A DNA stretch of 5,510 nucleotides from an uncultured Pseudorhodobacter sp. (GTDB lineage: Bacteria > Pseudomonadota > Alphaproteobacteria > Rhodobacterales > Rhodobacteraceae), in NCBI GenBank assembly GCA_945957495.1, contig CAMFLG010000242.1, forward strand, positions 1 to 5,510, in the 5' to 3' direction. The stretch's first letter is position 1. Each line of letters opens with the position of its first letter. A program made the translations under genes and the position numbers. The notes beneath the pieces were generated by a model that worked only from the letters and a program-made list of their open reading frames with translations, was not told the DNA's origin and did not search any database. Below are positions 1 through 5,393 of the stretch, in pieces.

Positions 1-280
1 GGACGTGGCCTGGGTGGTGCGCGGCGGCGGCAATCCGCTGGCCTGGATTGAGGCGTTCAAAGGCCGGATCACAGCGGCGCATGTCAAGGATATCGCACCT
101 AAGGGCGAGGCGCTGGCCGAGGATGGCTGGGCCGATGTGGGCCACGGCACGGTGGATTGGAAAACCATCATGGTGGCGCTGAACGCGGCGGGGGTTCGCC
201 ATTTCGTGATGGAACACGACAATCCGGCGGATGACCGCCGCTTTGCCAGCCGGTCGCTGGCAGCAACGAAAGGCTTTTGA
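1..280 (+). CDS. Sugar phosphate isomerase/epimerase, C-terminal fragment (5' end outside window)
   Basis: The reading frame is open from the first complete codon at position 2 to a TGA at 278-280, giving the last 92 residues of a longer protein. The fragment resembles the C-terminal part of xylose-isomerase-like TIM-barrel proteins (AP endonuclease 2 superfamily): GRITAAHVKD (fragment residues 21-30), then a VGHGTVDW segment (46-53), then HFVMEHDNP (67-75). In this family the His and Glu of such segments (H27 and E71 here) usually bind the divalent metal at the barrel mouth; that role is inferred from the family. The family isomerises or epimerises keto-sugars and inositol derivatives, and the exact substrate cannot be read from this piece. 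It ends 7 nt before the ATG of the oxidoreductase, which implies co-transcription and probably a shared sugar pathway. The truncation is only the window edge; no internal lesion is visible. Confidence 0.85.
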   Translation, partial: DVAWVVRGGGNPLAWIEAFKGRITAAHVKDIAPKGEALAEDGWADVGHGTVDWKTIMVALNAAGVRHFVMEHDNPADDRRFASRSLAATKGF

Positions 281-287
281 GGGCATC

Positions 288-1418
288 ATGGCAAATCTGG
301 GCATTGGCATCATTGGATGCGGCAACATCTCGACCTCCTATCTGCGGCTGGCGCCTTTGTTCAAAGGGCTGGAAGTGCGCAGTGTCGCCGATGTGAACAT
401 GGAGGCGGCCGCCGCGCGCGGGGCGGAATTTGGCGTGAAGGCGCAGTCGGTTGAGGATCTGCTGGCCAACAAGGACGTGGATATGGTCATCAACCTGACC
501 ATTCCCGATGCGCATTACGCGGTGACGAAAAGCATTCTGGAGGCGGGCAAACACGCCTATTCGGAAAAGCCGCTGGTGTTGACGCTGGAAGAGGGCACCA
601 CCCTGCGCGATCTGGCAAAGGCCAGGGGCCTGTCGGTGGGCTGTGCGCCCGATACGTTTCTGGGCGGGTCGCATCAACAGGCGCGGGCGCTGATTGACGA
701 AGGCCGCATCGGCACCGTCACGGCAGCGGTGGCGGCGGTGCAGAACCACGGGCCGGAGGGATGGCATCCGAACCCGGAGTTCTTCTTCCTGCCGGGGGCC
801 GGGCCGATGCTGGACCTGGGGCCCTATTATGTGGCGAACCTGATCAACATGCTGGGGCCGGTGAAGCGGGTGGGGGCGCTGACCAGCAGCGCCACGCCGA
901 CACGGCGGATCGGGTCTGGCGCGCGGGCGGGGCAGGATATTCCGGTCAAGACGCCGACGAATATCCATGCGCTGCTGGAGTTTCACTCTGGCGCGACGGT
1001 GAACCTGACGACCTCGTGGGATGTGTGGTCGCACCGGCGTGGGCATTTCGAGTTTTACGGCACCGAAGGCACGCTTTATGTGCCCGATCCGAACTTTTTC
1101 GGCGGTGTCGTGGAAATGGCGGGGCGCGATGGGGTCGTTGCGGCGGTTGCGCCATGGGATCATCCGTTCGGGGTGGTGAACCAGAACCACAATGGCCGCG
1201 ATCTGGCGAATTATCGCACGGCGGGGTTGGCGGATATGGCGCTGGCCACGATGGAAGGCCGCGACGCACGCTGTTCGCTGGAGCGGACCTTGCACGGGGT
1301 CGAGATCATGACGGCCTGCCTCAAGTCGGGTGAGACGGGCGAATTCGTGACGCTGACCACGAGTTGCACGCGGCCTGCGGCACTGGGCCCGGATGAGGCG
1401 CGCGCCTTGTTGCGTTGA
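288..1418 (+). CDS. Gfo/Idh/MocA family NAD(P)-dependent sugar oxidoreductase
   Basis: This is a 376-residue cytoplasmic dehydrogenase, a normal length for the family. The N-terminal Rossmann fold shows the dinucleotide-binding motif GIIGCGNIS (residues 7-15) and a beta-2 segment ending VADVN (33-37). The EKP motif (93-95, in YSEKPLVL) is the family hallmark, and its Lys is normally catalytic or cofactor-contacting. The C-terminal substrate domain has GAGPMLDLGPYY (170-181), the usual GGG-x3-D-x-G-x-H motif with Tyr where His is common. I start at ATG 288 because the glycine-rich motif then begins at residue 7, as is usual, and GAGG (279-282) is a ribosome site just upstream; a start at 231 would overlap the upstream gene and add 19 unlike residues. 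The gene lies 7 nt after a sugar isomerase and 80 nt before a GH43 xylosidase, so a sugar substrate such as xylose, arabinose or a derivative is likely. Specificity is inference; inositol-type substrates also occur in the family. Confidence 0.93.
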   Translation: MANLGIGIIGCGNISTSYLRLAPLFKGLEVRSVADVNMEAAAARGAEFGVKAQSVEDLLANKDVDMVINLTIPDAHYAVTKSILEAGKHAYSEKPLVLTLEEGTTLRDLAKARGLSVGCAPDTFLGGSHQQARALIDEGRIGTVTAAVAAVQNHGPEGWHPNPEFFFLPGAGPMLDLGPYYVANLINMLGPVKRVGALTSSATPTRRIGSGARAGQDIPVKTPTNIHALLEFHSGATVNLTTSWDVWSHRRGHFEFYGTEGTLYVPDPNFFGGVVEMAGRDGVVAAVAPWDHPFGVVNQNHNGRDLANYRTAGLADMALATMEGRDARCSLERTLHGVEIMTACLKSGETGEFVTLTTSCTRPAALGPDEARALLR

Positions 1419-1431
1419 GGTTGCGGAAAGG

Positions 1432-1456
1432 CCGGGGGGACTTCGCGTCCCCCCGG
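1432..1456 (+). repeat. Strong G/C-run hairpin between oxidoreductase and xylosidase genes
   Basis: A perfect 10-bp inverted repeat: CCGGGGGGAC at 1432-1441, loop TTCGC, and GTCCCCCCGG at 1447-1456. A second C6 run at 1458-1463 could pair with the same G6 run (1434-1439), so two mutually exclusive hairpins are possible. No T-tract follows, so this is not a standard intrinsic terminator. It starts 13 nt after the oxidoreductase stop codon and could stabilise the 3' end of that mRNA segment or damp expression of the following xylosidase gene. The stem is seen directly; the role is inferred. Confidence 0.7.
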
Positions 1457-1463
1457 ACCCCCC

Positions 1464-1490
1464 TGCGGAGTATTTGAGCCAATGTGAAAG
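1464..1490 (+). repeat. CGGAGTATTT tail of a probable dispersed intergenic element
   Basis: Directly after the G/C-run hairpin comes TGCGGAGTATTTGAGCCAAT (1464-1483) and then GTGAAAG (1484-1490). From memory, sequences of the form C-run, CGGAGTATTT, a short spacer, CCAA and a GAAG-like end occur many times between genes in Rhodobacterales genomes, usually after a hairpin like this one. Only one copy lies in this window, so repetition itself cannot be shown here. Its end overlaps a possible GTG codon at 1484 and supplies the purine-rich AAAGGG upstream of the chosen xylosidase start. Confidence 0.45.
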
Positions 1491-1492
1491 GG
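1487..1492 (+). promoter_or_regulatory. Ribosome binding site deciding the xylosidase start
   Basis: AAAGGG lies 6 nt before GTG 1499. A GGAG at 1494-1497 is too close to that start, and no suitably spaced Shine-Dalgarno sequence precedes the alternative GTG at 1484. This favours the 1499 start, together with the family's usual N-terminal sequence. Confidence 0.5.
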
Positions 1493-1498
1493 CGGAGT

Positions 1499-3085
1499 GT
1501 GATCGAAAATCCGGTGTTGCGCGGCTTTCATGCCGATCCGTCGTTCTGCCGGGTGGGCGAGGATTACTATATCGCCACCTCGACCTTTGAATGGTATCCG
1601 GGGGTGCAAATCTACCATTCGCGCGATCTGGTGAACTGGGCGTTGGTGGCGCGGCCGTTGCGGCGGGCAAGTCAGTTGGACATGCGCGGCAATCCTGACA
1701 GTTGTGGCATCTGGGCGCCGTGCCTGAGCCATGCTGATGGCAAGTTCTGGTTGGTTTACACCGATGTCAAACGGCTGTCGGGGGCGTTCAAGGACGCGCA
1801 TAATTACATCGTGACCTGTGAGACGATTGATGGCGACTGGTCGGACCCGATCTATGTGAACTCCTCTGGCTTTGATCCGTCGCTGTTCCATGATGCCGAC
1901 GGGCGGAAGTATTTTCTGAACATGCGCTGGAACCATCGCGGGCCGGGATCGGGGCTGAATCCGGCGAATGATCTGTTTGACGGGATCGAGTTGCAGGAAT
2001 GGCACCCAGAGCGCGGGCTTTTGGGTGAAGTTTCAACGATTTACCTGGGCACCGATCTGGGGCTGACCGAGGCACCGCATCTGTTTCAGCGCGGCGGCTG
2101 GTACTATCTGACCACGGCAGAGGGTGGAACAGGGTATGACCATGCGGTGACGATGGCGCGGTCGCGTGATCTGCGCGGCCCCTATGAGACGCACCCGCAA
2201 AAGCATCTGATGACGGCGCGGTTTGCCCCTGACAGCCCGCTGCAGCGGGTGGGGCATGGGCAATATGTTGAAGGGCCGGATGGGCGGGTCTGGCATTCCT
2301 TCCTGTGCGGGCGGCCTTTGCCCGGGCCGCATGGGCCGTTTTGCGCGCTGGGGCGCGAGGCGGGGGTCGCCGAATGCGAATGGCGCGAGGATGGCTGGCT
2401 GTACCTGAAGGGCGGCGGCATGGTGCCGCCCCTGACCGCGCCGGGCGCAGAGCGGGTGCCGGATGCAGCGGTGTCGCATGATTTTCGCGGGGCGGCATTG
2501 CCGGGCGAATTTCAGTGGCTGCGCACGCCTTATCCGGAACGAATATTCACTTTGAATGGGCAGGGCTTGCGCCTGATCGGACGGGAAAGCCTTGGGTCGT
2601 GGTTTGAACAGGCGCTGGTGGCGCGGCGGCAGCAGCATCATGCCTATCAGGCGGCCTGCGTGGTAAAGGCCGCGCCACCGAACTGGCAACGCGCGGCGGG
2701 GTTGACCACCTATTACAGCCGCCACAAGTTTCACGCCGCCCTGATCACGCATGAGGCGGGGGTGGGGCGTTGCGTGCGCATCGTCTCTTGTCCCGGTGAT
2801 GTGAGCGAGGCGCTGGTGCTTTATCCGCTGGTGGCGGTGCCAGAGGGGCCGATCACCCTGTCGGTGCAGGTGGATCGGGCCACGCAGCAATTCTTCTGGG
2901 CGGCAGAGGGGCAGGCGGCCCAGGCGTTGGGGCCGGTGCTGGATGCCTCTGTCATCTCAGACGAGGGTGGGGTGGGTGAGCATGGGTCGTTCACCGGCGC
3001 TTTCGTTGGCATGCTGGCGCATGATCTGACCGGGCAGGGCTGGAGCGCGGATTTTACGCGGTTTGACTACGCGCCGCAGGGGTGA
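1499..3085 (+). CDS. xynB: Glycoside hydrolase family 43 beta-xylosidase (XynB type)
   Basis: This 528-residue intracellular enzyme, predicted to release xylose from the non-reducing end of xylo-oligosaccharides, has a typical length for the two-domain GH43 xylosidases. The N-terminal five-bladed propeller (about 1-315) carries the family's carboxylates: D13 in HADPS (general base), D126 in GFDPSLFHD (pKa modulator) and E191 in LTEAPHLF (general acid), plus H253 in GHGQYVE, matching a conserved active-site His. The C-terminal part (about 325-525) fits the concanavalin-A-like beta-sandwich of this subfamily. The opening IENPVLRGFHADPSF, with YYIATSTFEWYPGVQIYHSRDL shortly after, is highly characteristic. 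I choose GTG 1499 because it places IENPVL at the usual N-terminus and AAAGGG at 1487-1492 is well spaced; GTG 1484 would add five residues and lies in the intergenic element. No signal peptide is seen, so substrates must be imported. Some relatives also have alpha-L-arabinofuranosidase activity. Confidence 0.93.
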   Translation: MIENPVLRGFHADPSFCRVGEDYYIATSTFEWYPGVQIYHSRDLVNWALVARPLRRASQLDMRGNPDSCGIWAPCLSHADGKFWLVYTDVKRLSGAFKDAHNYIVTCETIDGDWSDPIYVNSSGFDPSLFHDADGRKYFLNMRWNHRGPGSGLNPANDLFDGIELQEWHPERGLLGEVSTIYLGTDLGLTEAPHLFQRGGWYYLTTAEGGTGYDHAVTMARSRDLRGPYETHPQKHLMTARFAPDSPLQRVGHGQYVEGPDGRVWHSFLCGRPLPGPHGPFCALGREAGVAECEWREDGWLYLKGGGMVPPLTAPGAERVPDAAVSHDFRGAALPGEFQWLRTPYPERIFTLNGQGLRLIGRESLGSWFEQALVARRQQHHAYQAACVVKAAPPNWQRAAGLTTYYSRHKFHAALITHEAGVGRCVRIVSCPGDVSEALVLYPLVAVPEGPITLSVQVDRATQQFFWAAEGQAAQALGPVLDASVISDEGGVGEHGSFTGAFVGMLAHDLTGQGWSADFTRFDYAPQG

Positions 3086-3092
3086 GGCCGGG

Positions 3093-3104
3093 ATTTGATC
3101 ACAT
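3093..3104 (+). promoter_or_regulatory. Putative GntR-regulator operator, copy 1 (upstream of gntR)
   Basis: ATTTGATCACAT is a near-palindrome centred on TGATCA (3096-3101). It shares the 9-mer ATTTGATCA with two sites downstream of the regulator gene. It lies 8 nt after the xylosidase stop and just upstream of the predicted -35 box of gntR, a position consistent with autoregulation. FadR-subgroup regulators bind short palindromes; VanR of Caulobacter, as I recall, uses ATTGGATCCAAT, which has the same layout around GATC. Binding by this regulator is inferred. Confidence 0.6.
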
Positions 3105-3109
3105 CTTGC

Positions 3110-3137
3110 TTGCAACCCTCTGCCCGCGCGGCATAGT
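3110..3137 (+). promoter_or_regulatory. Candidate promoter of the gntR gene
   Basis: TTGCAA at 3110-3115 (-35-like) and CATAGT at 3132-3137 (-10-like) are separated by 16 nt. This would start transcription near 3144 and give a leader of about 25 nt before ATG 3168. The arrangement resembles the promoter proposed for the aminotransferase gene (TTGCAC and CATAAT), and both have an ATTTGATCA site just upstream of the -35 box. It is predicted by eye only. Confidence 0.4.
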
Positions 3138-3167
3138 GGGGCGCTGAACAGAACAAGTGACGCCGCG

Positions 3168-3827
3168 ATGACAGATGACGCCCGCAAGATCCCGACCCAT
3201 GAGGTCACTTATACCCGCCTGCGCGACATGATCCTGTTCGGGATTCTGGAGCCGGGCCAGCCGGTGACGATTCAGGGGCTGACGGCGGATCTGGAGGCGG
3301 GGATGACCCCGGTGCGCGAGGCGATCCGGCGGCTGGCGGCGGAGGGCGCGCTGTTGCCGCAGGGCAACCGGCGGGTGGCGGTGCCGCGGCTTTCGGCGTC
3401 TGATCTGGATCAGGTGGCCTTTGCGCGCCTGACCATAGAGCCGCGTCTGGCGGAACTGGCGATGCCTGCAATTTCGGCCGATCTGATCGAGCGGCTGGAA
3501 AAGATTGACGCGGTGGTGGATGCCTGCATCCGCGCCGATGACGTTCCGGGCTATCTGGAAAGCAACCACGCCTTTCACTTCGCCATTTACGAGGCGGCGG
3601 GGGCGGGGGTGCTGCTGGACATCGCGCGGTCGCTATGGCTGCGCTTTGGCCCGTCGCTGCGGGTGGTTTCCTCGCAAAGCGGCGCGACGGAACTGCCGGA
3701 TTCGCACAAAGAGGCGCTGGCCGCGATGCGGGCGAGCGATGCGGCGGGATTGGCGCGTGCGATCCAGCGCGACATTGCGCAGGGCATCGAACAGGTGAAG
3801 GCCGGACTGGCGGCTGGAAAAATTTGA
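3168..3827 (+). CDS. GntR-family transcriptional regulator, FadR subgroup with FCD domain
   Basis: This 219-residue DNA-binding protein has the standard size for the FadR subgroup. Residues about 10-75 form the winged helix-turn-helix, with the hallmark YTRLRDMILFGILEPGQPV (15-33) and MTPVREAIRRLAAEGAL (46-62), whose PVREA-RRL helix contacts DNA. Residues about 80-210 form the all-helical FCD ligand domain, including SNHAFHFAIYEAAG (132-145) and SHKEALAAMRASD (179-191). By eye, the usual FCD metal ligands would be N133, H137, H180 and, in place of the last His, D202; this alignment is tentative. ATG 3168 has only a weak Shine-Dalgarno sequence, but no in-frame ATG or GTG lies in the preceding spacer and the domain begins on time. 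The gene has its own candidate promoter and is flanked by three ATTTGATCA sites, the second of which includes its own stop codon. It probably controls itself and the aminotransferase that follows, with an amine, amino acid or related acid as possible effector; the ligand is unknown. Confidence 0.92.
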   Translation: MTDDARKIPTHEVTYTRLRDMILFGILEPGQPVTIQGLTADLEAGMTPVREAIRRLAAEGALLPQGNRRVAVPRLSASDLDQVAFARLTIEPRLAELAMPAISADLIERLEKIDAVVDACIRADDVPGYLESNHAFHFAIYEAAGAGVLLDIARSLWLRFGPSLRVVSSQSGATELPDSHKEALAAMRASDAAGLARAIQRDIAQGIEQVKAGLAAGKI

Positions 3828-3835
3828 TCAAATTT
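3820..3835 (+). promoter_or_regulatory. Putative operator, copy 2: perfect 16-bp palindrome over the gntR stop codon
   Basis: AAATTTGATCAAATTT reads identically on both strands. Its TGA (3825-3827) is the stop codon of gntR, and the two flanking Lys/Ile codons are AT-rich amid GC-rich coding sequence. It ends immediately before the CTTGCAC stretch proposed as the -35 region of the aminotransferase promoter. It is the most symmetrical of the three ATTTGATCA sites, so it may be the highest-affinity one. Symmetry is seen directly; binding is inferred. Confidence 0.7.
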
Positions 3836-3836
3836 C

Positions 3837-3863
3837 TTGCACAGCGGGTGATTTGATCATAAT
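3837..3863 (+). promoter_or_regulatory. Candidate promoter of the aminotransferase gene
   Basis: TTGCAC (3837-3842) and CATAAT (3858-3863) are 15 nt apart; shifting the -35 to CTTGCA gives 16. A start near 3870 would give a leader of about 54 nt. One operator-like palindrome abuts the -35 box and another overlaps the -10 box, an arrangement typical of a repressed promoter. It is predicted by eye only. Confidence 0.5.
3851..3863 (+). promoter_or_regulatory. Putative operator, copy 3, overlapping the -10 box
   Basis: ATTTGATCATAAT contains the same ATTTGATCA 9-mer with TGATCA at 3854-3859. Its centre is 29 bp from that of copy 2, a little under three helical turns. Its right half is the predicted -10 hexamer CATAAT, so a bound protein would block RNA polymerase. 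The right arm is less symmetrical than in copy 2. Confidence 0.6.
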
Positions 3864-3873
3864 CTGCAGGAAA

Positions 3874-3893
3874 GCCCCCGGATTCGCAGGGGC
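3874..3893 (+). other. Weak leader hairpin upstream of the aminotransferase gene
   Basis: GCCCC (3874-3878) can pair with GGGGC (3889-3893) around a 10-nt loop. An inner CG/CG pairing (3879-3880 with 3885-3886) is possible if CA is bulged. It would lie within the first bases of the predicted transcript, where it might protect the 5' end. Short GC stems like this arise easily by chance in such DNA. Confidence 0.25.
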
Positions 3894-3910
3894 CGCCCGC
3901 AGACTTTTCC

Positions 3911-3917
3911 GAAGGAG
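3911..3917 (+). promoter_or_regulatory. Strong ribosome binding site of the aminotransferase gene
   Basis: GAAGGAG is 6 nt before ATG 3924, near the ideal Shine-Dalgarno match and spacing. It fixes the start over the later in-frame ATG at codon 8 and suggests efficient translation, in contrast to the weak site before gntR. Confidence 0.8.
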
Positions 3918-3923
3918 CCGCAG

Positions 3924-5318
3924 ATGAACAAGATCACCAATCACATGCCGACCGCCGAATTGCAGGCGCTGGATGCGGCCCACCACATGCACCCGTTCAC
4001 CGAAAACGCCGCACTGGCCAAGCGCGGTGCGCGGATCATGAAATCGGCCAAGGGGGTTTGGCTGACCGATACCGAAGGTCACAAGATCCTTGACGGTATG
4101 GCGGGCCTGTGGTGCGTGAACATCGGCTATGGCCGCAGCGAACTGGGCGATGTGGCCAAGCAGCAGATGGACGAGCTGGCCTATTACAACACCTTCTTCA
4201 TGACCTCGCACATTCCGGCGATTGCGCTGGCTGCGAAGATTGCGGAACTGGCGCCGGGCGATCTGAACCATGTGTTCTTTGCCGGGTCAGGTTCGGAAGC
4301 CAATGACACCAATATCCGCATGGTGCGGCGCTATTGGGATATCAAGGGCCAATCGGAAAAGCGCATCATCATCGCGCGGCACAATGGCTATCACGGCTCT
4401 ACCATGGGTGGCGGTTCGCTGGGCGGCATGAGCCCGATCCACGCGCATGGCGGCAAGATCGGTGGCATCGTTCACATTGGCGAGCCGAACTGGTGGGCGC
4501 AGGGCGGCGACATGACTCCCGAGGCGTTTGGTCTGATGCGGGCGCAAGAGCTGGAAGCGAAGATTCTGGAACTGGGTGTCGAGAATATCGCGGCATTCAT
4601 TGGCGAGCCGATTCAGGGCGCGGGTGGGGTGATTGTGCCGCCGTCCACCTACTGGCCGGAAATTCAGCGCATCGTGGACAAATACGGCATCCTGTTGATC
4701 GCGGATGAGGTGATTACCGGGTTTGGCCGCACCGGCAACTGGTTTGGCAGCCAGACCTTCAACATCAAGCCGCATATCATGACCATCGCGAAGGGGTTGT
4801 CTTCGGGGTATCAGCCGATTGGCGGTTCGATCGTCTGTGACGAGGTTGCGGAAGTTCTGGGATCGAACGGCGATTTCAACCACGGCTACACCTATTCCGG
4901 GCATCCGGTGGCGGCGGCGGTGGCGTTGAAGAATCTGGAGATCATGCAGGACGAAAAGATTGTCGAGCATGTCCGCGATGTGGCGCACCCCTATCTGAAA
5001 GAACGCTGGACCGCGCTGATGGATCACCCGATGGTGGGGGATGCGCAGCTGGTGGGGCTTATGGGGTCGATCGCGCTGACGCCGAACAAGGAGACGCGGG
5101 CAAAGTTCGCCTCCGAGTACGGCACGGTTGGCTATCGTTGCCGCGAGCGTTGCTTTGCCAACAATCTGATCATGCGCCACGTTGGCGACCGGATGATCAT
5201 TTCGCCGCCCTTGGTGATCACCCCGGACGAGATTGATATTCTGATCGAGCGCGCCAAGAAATCGCTGGACGAATGCTATGCCGGCCTGCAGGCCGACGGG
5301 CTGTTCAAATCGGCCTGA
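3924..5318 (+). CDS. Class III PLP-dependent aminotransferase, putrescine/omega-amino acid:pyruvate type
   Basis: This 464-residue cytoplasmic fold-type I enzyme moves an amino group from a terminal amine or omega-amino acid to a keto acid, probably pyruvate. Class III landmarks appear in order: GLWCVNIGYGR (61-71, substrate pocket), GSGSEAND (121-128, phosphate binding), NGYHGST (154-160, the aromatic residue stacking on PLP), GEPIQGAGGVIVPP (227-240), IADEVITGFGRTG (259-271, D261 binding the pyridine nitrogen), IAKGLSSGY (288-296, K290 forming the Schiff base), HGYTYSGHPVAA (320-331) and MRHVGDRMIISPPL (417-430, with R418 where related enzymes hold the substrate carboxylate). It strongly resembles Pseudomonas SpuC (putrescine:pyruvate aminotransferase) and, as I recall, a structurally solved Ruegeria omega-transaminase sharing the NHMPTAELQALDAAHH start. 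Beta-alanine, taurine or other amines remain possible donors. It follows the GntR regulator by 96 nt, with its own predicted promoter and two operator-like sites, and ends in a terminator, so it is probably monocistronic. The length is full, with no lesion. Confidence 0.93.
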   Translation: MNKITNHMPTAELQALDAAHHMHPFTENAALAKRGARIMKSAKGVWLTDTEGHKILDGMAGLWCVNIGYGRSELGDVAKQQMDELAYYNTFFMTSHIPAIALAAKIAELAPGDLNHVFFAGSGSEANDTNIRMVRRYWDIKGQSEKRIIIARHNGYHGSTMGGGSLGGMSPIHAHGGKIGGIVHIGEPNWWAQGGDMTPEAFGLMRAQELEAKILELGVENIAAFIGEPIQGAGGVIVPPSTYWPEIQRIVDKYGILLIADEVITGFGRTGNWFGSQTFNIKPHIMTIAKGLSSGYQPIGGSIVCDEVAEVLGSNGDFNHGYTYSGHPVAAAVALKNLEIMQDEKIVEHVRDVAHPYLKERWTALMDHPMVGDAQLVGLMGSIALTPNKETRAKFASEYGTVGYRCRERCFANNLIMRHVGDRMIISPPLVITPDEIDILIERAKKSLDECYAGLQADGLFKSA

Positions 5319-5330
5319 GGCGGTGATTTC

Positions 5331-5354
5331 AAAGGGGCCGCAAGGCCCCTTTTT
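5331..5354 (+). terminator. Intrinsic terminator of the aminotransferase gene
   Basis: A 9-bp stem AAAGGGGCC (5331-5339) and GGCCCCTTT (5344-5352) closes a GCAA tetraloop of the stable GNRA type, and the T-run covers 5350-5354. It begins 12 nt after the stop codon. This is a textbook Rho-independent terminator for the + strand. Confidence 0.9.
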
Positions 5355-5367
5355 GCCATGTCAAAGG

Positions 5368-5393
5368 AATGTCCCGGGCCGGGACATTTTTTT
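5368..5393 (+). terminator. Second, tandem intrinsic terminator
   Basis: AATGTCCCG (5368-5376) pairs with CGGGACATT (5380-5388) around GGC, or as an 8-bp stem with a 5-nt loop. It is followed by T's that make a T7 run at 5387-5393. It lies 13 nt past the first terminator and acts on the same strand, because no T-run follows on the opposite side. It could be a back-up terminator or the end of a short independent transcript. Confidence 0.8.

Noticed and set aside
231..287. Upstream extension of the oxidoreductase to a start at 231
   Set aside because: It would overlap the end of the isomerase by 50 bp and add 19 residues before the Rossmann motif. ATG 288 has a suitable ribosome site and the usual family N-terminus.
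168..1670. 500-codon open frame on the minus strand
   Set aside because: It lies antisense to the well-supported oxidoreductase and the xylosidase start. Its translation is Arg/Pro/His-rich low-complexity sequence without a family motif, as expected from a shadow frame in GC-rich DNA.
3853..3866. FNR/FnrL-like site TTGAT-N4-ATCTG in operator copy 3
   Set aside because: It matches 8 of 10 consensus positions (TTGAT-N4-ATCAA), but the right half is imperfect and the other two copies share only the TGATCA-centred palindrome. A GntR operator explains all three sites better.
4287..5180. 297-codon open frame on the minus strand within the aminotransferase
   Set aside because: It is entirely antisense to a gene with every class III aminotransferase motif. 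Its composition is shadow-like and I see no ribosome binding site or promoter.
5359..5364. Minus-strand TTGACA -35-like hexamer between the two terminators
   Set aside because: A minus-strand transcript would run straight into the first terminator hairpin and antisense to the aminotransferase. I see no supported -10 box or gene.
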